Source: Bacteroidales bacterium UBA4772
Lineage (GTDB): Bacteria > Bacteroidota > Bacteroidia > Bacteroidales > VadinHA17
Assembly: GCA_002403305.1 (NCBI GenBank)
Contig: DHHM01000013.1
Coordinates: forward strand, 181,495-245,494
DNA length: 64,000 nt
Direction of reading: 5' to 3'
The notes beneath the pieces are model-generated. The model was not told the DNA's origin. It worked only from the letters and a program-made list of their open reading frames with translations, and ran no database searches. The position numbers were made by a program, and so were the translations under genes. Shown one piece after another: positions 17,600-25,819 of the stretch (positions are counted from its first letter, which is position 1; every line of letters starts with the position of its first letter).

Positions 17600-17708
17600 T
17601 AAATATTAAGCATTCTGAGGCCATGATTTTCCTCACGGCGCATGGCGGCAAGAAAATATCACCTGAACAGAGTAATTCATTATCTTTAAAACGGCAATAC
17701 AAACAGAT

Positions 17709-18620
17709 ATGAGAACAGTTTTTCTTCTTTTGGTTTTGCTCCTCACCGCAGAGGCATACCCTCAGAGTGTAAGGGTGAGAAGAGTAAAGAGGGTCACTCC
17801 CGAAAAGAGCGGATCATACCTTTTAGCAGGCGTTGTTCCCGGATCAGGCAATCTGCTGGTGGCAGGAGAGGGATATAACGGCCTCTCGCTGCTGGAAACA
17901 CGCCGGGGCAGGATGAAGGTGATAAGCAACGAACCCGGCGCCGGCTATGAGCCCGCGGTAACGGCCGACGGAAACAAGGTTTTCTATCGGAGTGATGACT
18001 TCCGTGACAACAGGAAATATTCCTCGGTCTGGTCTTATGACATCGCCACCGGCAACAGGGAACTCCTGCTTGAAAGGGGAAGAGGGGTTAACCCGCCGGC
18101 AGTAACAGGCAACGCCGTGCTTCTCAAATCAGACAGTGAGATGAGGATAGAGCAACGGGGCCCGGTACTGAAGTCGGGGTCCGCAAGAACCTTCGTGGTA
18201 ATCGAGGAGATGATGCCGGTGCTCTACCGCGGCGATGAGAGAAAAGAGCTCATGCCCAACGGCGACGGGTTTTACATCTGGGCATCACTCTCACCGGACG
18301 GGACAATGATCCTCTATAATTACCAGGGGCGAGGCAGCTATATATGCAGCACCGACGGCAAAATAATGCATGATCTGGGGAGAATCAACGCTCCCAGATG
18401 GTTCAATAACACCATTGTGATCGGGATGGACGACAAGGATGACGGCCACCGTATAACCTCTTCCGACCTGGTTTACTATTCACTGGGGGAGAAGAAGTTA
18501 GTGTCTCTGACCTCTACCCCTGAGCGGTCGGAGATGTTTCCCTTCGCCGTTGACAGTAGAAGAATTGCCTTCTGCACGGACAACGGGGAGATTTACATCA
18601 TGAAAGTCAGGGTCAGATGA
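17709..18620 (+). CDS. Exported beta-propeller (WD40/PD40-like) protein
   Basis: 303 residues with a signal peptide (cleavage near EAYPQ). The mature part shows repeated blade-like units with the TolB/PD40 signature: AVTADGNKVFYRSD, ASLSPDGTMILYNY and RRIAFCTDNGEIYIM, each with the S-x-D-G turn. It most likely forms a propeller in the periplasm or on the surface. No enzymatic motif is seen. Its last codons overlap the start of the following amidase by 4 bases (ATGA), so the two act together, perhaps in wall turnover. Confidence 0.7.
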   Translation: MRTVFLLLVLLLTAEAYPQSVRVRRVKRVTPEKSGSYLLAGVVPGSGNLLVAGEGYNGLSLLETRRGRMKVISNEPGAGYEPAVTADGNKVFYRSDDFRDNRKYSSVWSYDIATGNRELLLERGRGVNPPAVTGNAVLLKSDSEMRIEQRGPVLKSGSARTFVVIEEMMPVLYRGDERKELMPNGDGFYIWASLSPDGTMILYNYQGRGSYICSTDGKIMHDLGRINAPRWFNNTIVIGMDDKDDGHRITSSDLVYYSLGEKKLVSLTSTPERSEMFPFAVDSRRIAFCTDNGEIYIMKVRVR

Positions 18621-21043
18621 GACGGGGAAACAGTGTGTTACTGCTGGCAATAATGTTTTGTTTGCCGGCAACGCTGTATGGACAGAAATCCGATTTCGAA
18701 GGTATCAGGATCTTCATCAACCCGGGTCACGGCGGCCGCGACGGTGACGACAGGCATATGATAGCCACTGACTTCTGGGAGTCGGAGGGGAACCTTGAAA
18801 AGGGACTCTTCCTCAGGGATCTCCTGGAAGCGCGCAATGCGACGGTCGGTATGTCGCGGACGACCAACTTCACCTCTGACGACCTTCAGCTCTCAGTGAT
18901 AGCGACGATGGCCAACAATTTTAATGCCGACATATTCCTCTCTATCCACAGCAACGGCTTTGACGGTACCCGCAACCAGCCCCTGATGCTGTTCCGCGGA
19001 TACGATGACCAGCCTGTCTTTGCGGGGGCCAAAGAGTTTGCTGTGATACTGTGGAGTAAGATCTTTGAGAAGGGCAACTGCTGGACTAACACTTTTCAAT
19101 GGGTCAAGGGCGACTGGACCTTCTATCCCGAATGGGGAGACCGGGTGGGACTGGGAGTGCTGCGTACACTGGCGATGCCAGGCGTCCTCTCAGAGGGGTC
19201 ATTCCATGACTATGTGCCTGAGGGATGGAGGCTGCGCAACAACAGTCACCTGCACCACGAGGCGTGGGCCATGCTCAGGGCACTGGCTGAATACTCAAAT
19301 GTCACTGAGGAGCCTTTTGGTATCATCGCAGGAACAGTAAGGGATTCCCTTACCTCACCGGATTATTATTTCAAGCCTGACACACCGGATGAGGATATAC
19401 CTTTGAACGGAGCCGTGGTTACTCTTTATCCGGGTGAGAAATCAGTGACGCTCGACAACCTGAACAACGGATTCTTCATGTTTGACTCGCTGTCACCGGG
19501 TGATTACGAGCTTGTATGCAGCGGCATGACAGACTTTTACAATGACACACTCCAGGCTGTGGTCACCGCCGGGATGACAACCCTGGCAGACTTCCTTCCT
19601 GTCTTCGATACTGCAAGGGTGCCTGTGATAACAGAGTTGCTGCCCACAACAACTGACAGCCTGCTTTTCAATCAGTCGTTTAACTTTACATTCAACATCC
19701 CGATGGACAGGCAGGCCGTGGAGTCGGCATTTGTCGTTGAACCTGCTGCCACTCTGTTGTTCCAATGGGATGATAAGGGAAAGGTGTTGACGGTGAGGCC
19801 TGAAACCGGATTTGCCAGCAAGACCAGCTACCTGATCAGGATCACCACGGAGGCCAGCTCCCTGTGGGATGTGCCTCTTCTGTCAGAATATCAGGTCAGT
19901 TTTGTAACCAAAGCACGCTCACAGCTCACAGCAGAGATGATCTGGCCCTCTGCCAGCCTTACCGGTGTCACCATTTATCCGAGGATAACCATACATTTTG
20001 ATGCTCCCCTGGACCATGCCTCGGCAAGTGAAGGTATAAGATTGCTCAACAGTCAGTCAGAGTCTCTCCCAAAGGTGGGTGAGTTCTTTGCGGCGTCAGA
20101 GGGGAAGGGTGTATACAGCTTTGAGCCCGCCACGGCGCTACAGCTCAACAGCCAGCACAAAATCGTCATAGATGCATCGGTAAAGGATGTCATGGGCGTC
20201 ACCCCCGGCACTGCATCGGAGACCAGTTTCACCACGCGATCCAACGCTTTCCAGACCGGATACGTGGTTGAGTCATTCAATGACATCTCAGCCTTCTGGG
20301 ATCCAGAGGCCAGCGGCAGCACTGTCGGTACTGACAATCCCTTGACTACATTCACCGCCTCCAGTGATATTTACCTGACCTCACCCTCATCGGCGAGGCT
20401 CGATTATGTCTTCACCGGCAGCAACGGAGGTGTATGCAGGGTCTTTGACACCCGTAAGCCGGTAGTGGGAAGCAGCACCACCCTCAGGTTTGGAATGTGG
20501 GTCTACGGTGACCTCAGTTTCAACTCACTGGAGTTCTGGTTCTACTCTCCGGGCACCGTTAATCAGATCGTGGATGCCGGCATTATTGACTGGGCAGGAT
20601 GGGAGCTGGTTACCATCCCTTTCAGTGCTATCGGCGGCAGCGGCGAATGGCAGTATCACAGCCTGGTAGTCCGGCAGACATCCACAGGAGCAAAGTCAGG
20701 TACCATGTTCTTTGACGATGGTATGGTGATCTCACCCAGCGCCATAGATGACAACCGGTATGATGATACTGAGATGATACTCTGGCCCAACCCTGTCAGC
20801 TCTGCCGGAACTGTCGCCTTCCTTCTCGGGTCACCCGCATATGCTGAACTTAATGTATGGTCATCTGACGGCAGGCTGGTGGCGCATCTCTTTGACGGTT
20901 TCTGCGAACCGGGGATGCAGACTGTAAACTGGAACCCTGCGGCGGCAGTAGCCCCTGGCATCTACAGTATCAGGCTGAGCCTGCGCGGTGAGGGAGAAGC
21001 ACTCTGGCATCATACTGTCCGCAGATGGGTGGTGGTCAGGTAA
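18617..21043 (+). CDS. Secreted N-acetylmuramoyl-L-alanine amidase with type IX sorting domain
   Basis: 808 residues: signal peptide (1-22), Amidase_3 domain (about 30-225) with zinc motifs INPGHGGRDGD, a Glu in WESEGNLEKG and SIHSNGFDG; a carboxypeptidase-regulatory-like beta domain (about 235-325); two Ig-like Big_5 domains (about 335-540, PSASLTGVTIYPRITIHFDAP); a jelly-roll-like module (about 545-710); and a C-terminal type A T9SS sorting domain (about 725-808, LWPNPVSSAG...GIYSIRL). It should cleave the amide between MurNAc and the stem peptide, but export through T9SS places it on the surface or outside, so the target may be another bacterium's wall. An insertion makes the His-Glu spacing slightly unusual. 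Confidence 0.85.
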   Translation: MRRGNSVLLLAIMFCLPATLYGQKSDFEGIRIFINPGHGGRDGDDRHMIATDFWESEGNLEKGLFLRDLLEARNATVGMSRTTNFTSDDLQLSVIATMANNFNADIFLSIHSNGFDGTRNQPLMLFRGYDDQPVFAGAKEFAVILWSKIFEKGNCWTNTFQWVKGDWTFYPEWGDRVGLGVLRTLAMPGVLSEGSFHDYVPEGWRLRNNSHLHHEAWAMLRALAEYSNVTEEPFGIIAGTVRDSLTSPDYYFKPDTPDEDIPLNGAVVTLYPGEKSVTLDNLNNGFFMFDSLSPGDYELVCSGMTDFYNDTLQAVVTAGMTTLADFLPVFDTARVPVITELLPTTTDSLLFNQSFNFTFNIPMDRQAVESAFVVEPAATLLFQWDDKGKVLTVRPETGFASKTSYLIRITTEASSLWDVPLLSEYQVSFVTKARSQLTAEMIWPSASLTGVTIYPRITIHFDAPLDHASASEGIRLLNSQSESLPKVGEFFAASEGKGVYSFEPATALQLNSQHKIVIDASVKDVMGVTPGTASETSFTTRSNAFQTGYVVESFNDISAFWDPEASGSTVGTDNPLTTFTASSDIYLTSPSSARLDYVFTGSNGGVCRVFDTRKPVVGSSTTLRFGMWVYGDLSFNSLEFWFYSPGTVNQIVDAGIIDWAGWELVTIPFSAIGGSGEWQYHSLVVRQTSTGAKSGTMFFDDGMVISPSAIDDNRYDDTEMILWPNPVSSAGTVAFLLGSPAYAELNVWSSDGRLVAHLFDGFCEPGMQTVNWNPAAAVAPGIYSIRLSLRGEGEALWHHTVRRWVVVR

Positions 21044-21047
21044 AGTC

Positions 21048-21201
21048 CACAGTCTTCAGTCTTCAGTCTTCAGCCGGCAGTTTAACATTCAGAACTGCCG
21101 ACTGGAACTGCCGACTGGAACTGCCGACTGGAACTGCCGACTGGAACTGCCGACTGGAACTGCCGACTGGAACTGCCGACTGGAACTGCCGACTGCCGAC
21201 T
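21048..21201 (+). repeat. 13-base tandem repeat block, heptamer family copy 2
   Basis: After a CAGTCTTCAGTCTTCAGTCTTCAG tract (21051 onward) come eight tandem 13-base units of GGAACTGCCGACT (21091-21194; first unit begins with A) and one bare GCCGACT (21195-21201). The unit contains the same GACTGCC core as copy 1 with an added GGAACT. It starts a few bases after the amidase stop and ends immediately before a terminator. Long open frames across it are an artefact of the period. Confidence 0.92.
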
Positions 21202-21202
21202 A

Positions 21203-21234
21203 AAAAAGGAGGTCACTGTCAGTGCCTCCTTTTT
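21203..21234. terminator. Bidirectional terminator, amidase / ppdK
   Basis: Stem AAAAAGGAGG-T-CAC / GTG-C-CTCCTTTTT with a 5-base loop, flanked by A and T runs, lies between the convergent amidase and ppdK genes and should terminate both. Confidence 0.85.
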
Positions 21235-21255
21235 GCTTAAATATATGAATCCGGA

Positions 21256-23985
21256 TTATTTCCTGGCTGCCCTGATGGCTGACTGCGCTGCAGAGAGCCT
21301 GGCTATAGGCACCCTGAAGGGTGAGCAGCTCACATAGGTGAGTCCGTTCTTATAGCAGAACTCCACCGATGCCGGGTCACCGCCCTGTTCACCGCAGATA
21401 CCTATCTTCAGATCGGGACGGGTTGCCCTGCCCTTTTCGCAGGCCATGGTTATCAGCTGGCCTACGCCATCCTGGTCAATGGTCTGGAACGGGTCGGCGG
21501 CAAGCATCTTCTTGTCGAGATACTCATTCAGGAAGCCGCCGATATCGTCGCGGCTGAAACCGAAGGTCATCTGCGTGAGGTCATTGGTACCGAATGAGAA
21601 GAACTCGGCTGTCTTTGCCATGCGGTCAGCAAGGAGTGTGGCACGCGGTATCTCTATCATCGTGCCGTACTTGTAATCGATCTTGCTGAGGTTGAACTTC
21701 TCGCACACCTCTTTGTAGACCCTGTCGAAGATCTTCCTGGTGACGTCCAGCTCTGACACATCGCAGGTGACAGGCACCATCAGCTCTGGTATCGGGTTCT
21801 TGCCCTCCTTGATCAGTTCGGCGGTAGCCTCGAACATGGCTCTTATCTGCATCTCGCTTACCTCGGGGTAGGTGATGCCGAGACGTACCCCGCGGTGCCC
21901 CATCATCGGGTTAGACTCATGAAGAGCCTCACCCCGTTTTGCCACTGCTTCGGCGCTGATACCCAGCGCCTTTGCCACCTCAGCCTGCTTCTCGGCGCCC
22001 TGCGGAACGAATTCGTGCAGCGGCGGGTCGAGCAGACGGAAGGTGACAGGCAGGCTGTCCATGGCCTCAAGGGTGCCTTTCATATCCTTCTTCACATACG
22101 GGAAGAGCTCGTCAAGGGCCTGCCTGCGCTCTTTCTCGCCCTTGCTGAGGATCATCTTGCGGAGGATGAAGAGAGGCTGCTCGGCGCCTTTGCCGTAGAA
22201 CATGTGCTCGGTGCGGAACAGACCGATACCTTCGGCACCGAATTCGCGGGCCAGCCTGGCATCTTCGGGAGTGTCGCAGTTGGTGCGGACACCCATGGTA
22301 CGGTTCCTGTCGACCATCTTCATGAAGGTCTGGAACCGCGGGTTCTCCGTGGCATCCATGAGGGTGATGGCGCCGGTGTATACATTCCCCCTGGTTCCGT
22401 TGAGGGTAATAACATCACCTTCCCTGAGTACAATGTCAGTTCCTGCAATCTTTGCCTTCTTCCCGGTTGAGTCAACGTGCATGCCGCCTGCTCCCACGAT
22501 ACAGCATTTGCCCCATCCGCGTGCCACGAGGGCAGCGTGTGAGGTCATGCCGCCGCGTGCAGTGAGGATGCCCTCTGCTGCGCGCATACCCTCAACATCT
22601 TCGGGGTTGGTCTCCTCGCGGACGAGTATAACCTTCTCGCCATTACGGTTCCATGCAACGGCATCCTCAGCGGTGAAGACGATCTTACCCACTGCCGCGC
22701 CGGGGCCCGCAGGCAGACCCTTGACAAGAGGAGTGACCTTCTTTTCAGCCTCAGGGTCACAGATGGGGTGCAGGAGTTCATCCAGCTGAGAGGGGTCAAC
22801 GCGCATGACGGCCGTCTGCTCGTCAATGAGTCCCTCCTGAAGCATATCCATGGCCATGTTCAGGGCAGCGGTACCGGTACGCTTGCCGGTGCGGCACTGA
22901 AGCATGAAGAGTTTACCCTCCTGGATGGTAAACTCGATGTCAAGCATGTCGTGGAACGACTTCTCAAGGATGTCCCTGATATCAGCAAGCTCTCTGTATG
23001 TGCCCGGCATTGATTCCTGCATGCTGTGCAGATGCTTGTTCTGCTCGTTCTTAGTGTCGTCATTCAGGGGATTCGGGGTGCGTATACCTGCCACCACGTC
23101 TTCGCCCTGTGCATTTACCAACCACTCTCCGTAAAACAGGTTATCACCTGTGGCCGGGTTGCGGGTGAAGGCAACACCTGTTGCTGAAGAGTCACCCATG
23201 TTGCCGAAGACCATCGCCTGTACGTTTACGGCGGTGCCCCACTCATCAGGAATTCCCTCGATGCGGCGATATGATACGGCCTTCTTGCCGTTCCAGCTCT
23301 TGAAGACCGCCTTGATACTGCCTTCCAGCTGCTCGCGTGCGTCATCGGGGAACTCGTTGCCGAGCGACTCCCTGATCCTTTTCTTGAAGCCTTCGGCCAG
23401 CTCCTTAAGCTCGTCAGCAGTCATCTCGGTGTCTGACTGGTATCCCTTCTTCTGCTTGAACTCGTCAAGCATCTCGTCAAGCTGCTTGCGGATGCCTTTG
23501 CCGTCAGCCGGCTCCATGCCCTCAGCCTTTTCCATGACCACATCAGCATACATCATTATCAGTCGGCGGTATGAATCCCACACGAAACGGGGATTGCCTG
23601 TCTTCTTTATGAGGCCTGGTATCGTTGCAGAACAGAGACCTATGTTAAGGACCGTATCCATCATGCCGGGCATCGAACTGCGGGCACCGGAACGGCATGA
23701 AACCAGCAGTGCATTCTCACTGTCACCGTACTTCATGCCCATGGCCTCCTCAGCCTTCTTCATGGCTTCCCACACCTCAGGCATGAGCTCCGCCGGAAGC
23801 TGATGGTTGTTCTCATAATACTCCGTACATACATCTGTTGTGATTGTGAAACCGGCCGGAACCGGGAGGCCAAGGAGACACATCTCAGCCAGGTTGGCTC
23901 CTTTGCCGCCGAGCAGATTCTTCATATCTGCCCTGCCCTCGGCTCTCTTGTTGCCGAAGGAATAAACGCGCTTAACTTTTGACAT
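21256..23985 (-). CDS. ppdK: Pyruvate, phosphate dikinase
   Basis: 909 residues, full length. The N-terminal nucleotide-binding domain starts with KNLLGGKGANLAEM and contains the ARSSMPGMMDTVLNIG motif; the central domain has the phosphohistidine site GGMTSHAALVARGWGKCCI; the C-terminal TIM barrel contains GVRTNCDTPEDARLAREFGAEGIGLFRTEHMF, SFGTNDLTQMTFGFSRDD and GICGEQGGDP with the catalytic Cys. It interconverts pyruvate, ATP and Pi with PEP, AMP and PPi; with pyruvate kinase and PckA nearby it makes a complete PEP-pyruvate-oxaloacetate node. Downstream of xerD by 87 bases on the same strand. Confidence 0.97.
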   Translation of the reverse strand: MSKVKRVYSFGNKRAEGRADMKNLLGGKGANLAEMCLLGLPVPAGFTITTDVCTEYYENNHQLPAELMPEVWEAMKKAEEAMGMKYGDSENALLVSCRSGARSSMPGMMDTVLNIGLCSATIPGLIKKTGNPRFVWDSYRRLIMMYADVVMEKAEGMEPADGKGIRKQLDEMLDEFKQKKGYQSDTEMTADELKELAEGFKKRIRESLGNEFPDDAREQLEGSIKAVFKSWNGKKAVSYRRIEGIPDEWGTAVNVQAMVFGNMGDSSATGVAFTRNPATGDNLFYGEWLVNAQGEDVVAGIRTPNPLNDDTKNEQNKHLHSMQESMPGTYRELADIRDILEKSFHDMLDIEFTIQEGKLFMLQCRTGKRTGTAALNMAMDMLQEGLIDEQTAVMRVDPSQLDELLHPICDPEAEKKVTPLVKGLPAGPGAAVGKIVFTAEDAVAWNRNGEKVILVREETNPEDVEGMRAAEGILTARGGMTSHAALVARGWGKCCIVGAGGMHVDSTGKKAKIAGTDIVLREGDVITLNGTRGNVYTGAITLMDATENPRFQTFMKMVDRNRTMGVRTNCDTPEDARLAREFGAEGIGLFRTEHMFYGKGAEQPLFILRKMILSKGEKERRQALDELFPYVKKDMKGTLEAMDSLPVTFRLLDPPLHEFVPQGAEKQAEVAKALGISAEAVAKRGEALHESNPMMGHRGVRLGITYPEVSEMQIRAMFEATAELIKEGKNPIPELMVPVTCDVSELDVTRKIFDRVYKEVCEKFNLSKIDYKYGTMIEIPRATLLADRMAKTAEFFSFGTNDLTQMTFGFSRDDIGGFLNEYLDKKMLAADPFQTIDQDGVGQLITMACEKGRATRPDLKIGICGEQGGDPASVEFCYKNGLTYVSCSPFRVPIARLSAAQSAIRAARK

Positions 23986-24072
23986 ATTCTATCTGATTAA
24001 TTAAATTAATATGGTTCAAATTTCAGAACCGCAAAATTATAATAAAACCGGAGATTAAAAAAGAGGCAACGG

Positions 24073-24981
24073 TCATTTATGCTTCGACCTGGGGTGATAC
24101 ATCAGCAGAGTATCCCTGAGGTAGCTTCTGTCTATATGGGTGTATATCTCTGTTGTGGTGATGGACTCATGCCCGAGCATCTCCTGCACGGCCCGCAGAT
24201 CGGCACCGCCCTCAACAAGATGTGTGGCGAAGGAGTGACGGAGGGTGTGCGGACTGATGTTTTTTCCTATCCCCGCAGCCTCAGCAGCTTTTTTGATGAT
24301 GGTGAAGACCATTACCCGTGTCAGTCTCCTGCCGCGCCTGTTAAGAAACAGTATGTTCGTGTCGGTGATAACCGGCAGCATGACCCTGCGCTCAAAGTAA
24401 TTGTCGATCTCCCTGAGAGCCACTGAACCTACCGGCACAAGCCTCTGCTTGTTGCCCTTGCCGGTGACGCTGATGAAACCTTCGTTACGGTGAATGTCAG
24501 TCAGCCGCATGTTCACCAGCTCCGATACCCTCAGACCGCAGCTGTACATGACCTCGATGATCGCCCTGTTCCTGTGCCCCTCCGGCCTGCTCAGATCGAT
24601 GGTGCCGATCATCATGTCAATCTCTGCCACTGAAAGCACCTCGGGCAGCTTCATCCCCGTCCGCGGCGACTCGAGCAGCACCGAGGGATCCTCACCGATA
24701 ATACCTTCCATAAGCATGTAGCGGCAGAATGACCTTATTCCCGATATGAGCCTCGCCTGTGTACGTGCCGAATCGTCACCGGATGCCACTGTTGCCAGGA
24801 AATCACTGAGATCAATGTAGGTGAGCTCAGAGGGAGTGTCGCAACGGTTCTCTTCCGAAAGATATTCCCTAAGCTTCCGTACATCATTGAGATAGGCGGC
24901 CACACTGTTGGGAGAAAGCGACCTCTCTATCCGGAGGTACCTGCCGAACCCACTCTCTGTCTCTTGCCATGGTACTTTCAT
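24073..24981 (-). CDS. xerD: Site-specific tyrosine recombinase XerD
   Basis: 302 residues, typical Xer length. An N-terminal SAM-like core-binding domain (about 5-90) is followed by the catalytic domain with Arg151 (SCGLRVSEL), Lys175 (TGKGNKQR), His245 and Arg248 (HTLRHSFATHL), His271 (MLGHESITTT) and nucleophile Tyr280 (EIYTH). It resolves chromosome dimers at dif with XerC. Its position among housekeeping genes and lack of flanking mobile DNA argue for the housekeeping enzyme, not an integrase. No dif site was identified here. XerD versus XerC naming rests on overall similarity only. Confidence 0.92.
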   Translation of the reverse strand: MKVPWQETESGFGRYLRIERSLSPNSVAAYLNDVRKLREYLSEENRCDTPSELTYIDLSDFLATVASGDDSARTQARLISGIRSFCRYMLMEGIIGEDPSVLLESPRTGMKLPEVLSVAEIDMMIGTIDLSRPEGHRNRAIIEVMYSCGLRVSELVNMRLTDIHRNEGFISVTGKGNKQRLVPVGSVALREIDNYFERRVMLPVITDTNILFLNRRGRRLTRVMVFTIIKKAAEAAGIGKNISPHTLRHSFATHLVEGGADLRAVQEMLGHESITTTEIYTHIDRSYLRDTLLMYHPRSKHK

Positions 24982-25000
24982 CTTATATTGCGCTGCGCCT

Positions 25001-25008
25001 CAAAGTTA
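25001..25008 (-). promoter_or_regulatory. TAnnTTTG box upstream of xerD
   Basis: TAACTTTG on the minus strand, 20 bases before the xerD start; identical to the box ahead of pckA and tilS. Confidence 0.4.
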
Positions 25009-25042
25009 TATTTTATCACCGTTATAAATCCGATCGTTTCCT

Positions 25043-25050
25043 TATTTTTG
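25043..25050 (+). promoter_or_regulatory. TAnnTTTG box upstream of aroQ leader
   Basis: TATTTTTG on the plus strand. A start here would give aroQ a leader of roughly 150 bases containing the inverted-repeat element at 25088-25200. Confidence 0.35.
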
Positions 25051-25087
25051 CAGTACCGCGAGTAAACTACAGGCTGCGGTCAAAGGA

Positions 25088-25200
25088 TGAAACACACATG
25101 ATTGATCCAAATCACAAACTCTTATGATAATATTTCATTATCAATCATGTGTGGTTCTCCCGCTTAGGCGGGACAGGCTATCCGACCTTTTGGAATAAAT
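25088..25200 (+). repeat. Leader hairpin element, diverged copy upstream of aroQ
   Basis: Perfect 14-base arms CACACATGATTGAT (25093-25106) and ATCAATCATGTGTG (25140-25153) with a 33-base loop. The left flank TGAAAC and the ACATGA core align with the elements ahead of pyk and the biotin carrier, but arm bases differ in matched pairs. A second small hairpin CCCGC/GCGGG (25159-25172) follows, then TCCGACC...GAATAAA, resembling the tail TCGACCAATGAAATAA of the other copies. It ends 10 bases before the aroQ start. Confidence 0.7.
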
Positions 25201-25209
25201 TGTTTACGG

Positions 25210-25635
25210 ATGAAAATTGAGATAATCAACGGACCTAATCTTAACCTCCTTGGGTCAAGGGAACCGGAGATCTACGGTGACACCAGCTTTGAAAAATGGA
25301 TCAGCACCATGGAAGCTGCCTACCCTGGTGTCTCTTTCACCTATTCCCAGTCCAACATAGAGGGCGAACTGGTAACCATGGTACAAAGAGCAGGAGAGCG
25401 GTCTGACGGAGTGATCATCAACCCGGGAGGATATACCCACACCTCCGTGGCAATGGCAGATGCGATCTCTGCCATCAGCAAACCGGTGGTGGAGGTTCAT
25501 ATCTCCAACCTTCTCTCCAGGGAGGAGTTTCGTCATACCAGCCTCACAGGCCGATACTGCACCGGCACCATCATGGGACTGGGGCTCGACGGATACAGGC
25601 TTGCCGTAGAGGCACTGATTGCAAAAATCAAATAA
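25210..25635 (+). CDS. aroQ: 3-dehydroquinate dehydratase, type II
   Basis: 141 residues, the usual length of the small type II enzyme. The start NGPNLNLLGSREPEIYG contains the catalytic loop with Arg and Tyr; INPGGYTHTSVA holds the Asn/His phosphate site; VEVHISNLLSREEFRHTS provides the conserved His and Ser-Asn pair. It converts 3-dehydroquinate to 3-dehydroshikimate in the shikimate pathway. aroB and aroC lie together 10 kb away, so the pathway is split. Hairpin repeat elements flank the gene on both sides. Confidence 0.96.
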   Translation: MKIEIINGPNLNLLGSREPEIYGDTSFEKWISTMEAAYPGVSFTYSQSNIEGELVTMVQRAGERSDGVIINPGGYTHTSVAMADAISAISKPVVEVHISNLLSREEFRHTSLTGRYCTGTIMGLGLDGYRLAVEALIAKIK

Positions 25636-25710
25636 ACCTGCATGAGCACCAGCTCACATCAGGATTAGACTTTAATATTTAATACAAGTTCCATTCGGAC
25701 AATGAAATAG
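25632..25710 (+). repeat. Leader hairpin element, degenerate copy between aroQ and pyk
   Basis: 79 bases aligned to the 78-base copy at 55621: left flank AAACCTGCATGAGCA, right arm AAGTTCCATTCG (25686-25697), tail GGACAATGAAATAG. The two arms of this copy pair poorly with each other, but its right arm is a perfect 12-base complement of CGAATGGAACTT at 25722-25733 in the next copy. It begins inside the aroQ stop codon. Confidence 0.75.
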
Positions 25711-25725
25711 ATTTTTCTATACGAA

Positions 25726-25804
25726 TGGAACTTACATGAGCAGTAACGCACAATAGGAAATGATTATTTCTCTTCATGTAAGTTCCATTAGACCAATGAA
25801 ATAA
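25726..25804 (+). repeat. Leader hairpin element upstream of pyk
   Basis: 79 bases. Arms AATGGAACTTACATGA (25724-25739) and TCATGTAAGTTCCATT (25774-25789) are a perfect 16-base inverted repeat with a 34-base loop. The post-arm core is GCA and the tail is GACCAATGAAATAA, ending 15 bases before the pyk start. Confidence 0.9.
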
Positions 25805-25819
25805 CAATCAAATAATCTA

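Noticed and set aside
15948..17702. Longer PckA with a 45-residue extension
   Set aside because: The extension is unlike known PckA and would begin upstream of the TAACTTTG box; ATG at 17567 fits family alignment.
20988..21240. Two plus-strand ORFs of 71 codons with repeating LPTGTADWNCRLE
   Set aside because: They arise from the 13-base tandem repeat, which is open in more than one frame; no start signal or homology.
25088..25160. Invertible promoter next to a tyrosine recombinase (inverted repeats beside xerD)
   Set aside because: The arms are only 33 bases apart, too close for the usual invertible segments, and XerD looks like the housekeeping type.
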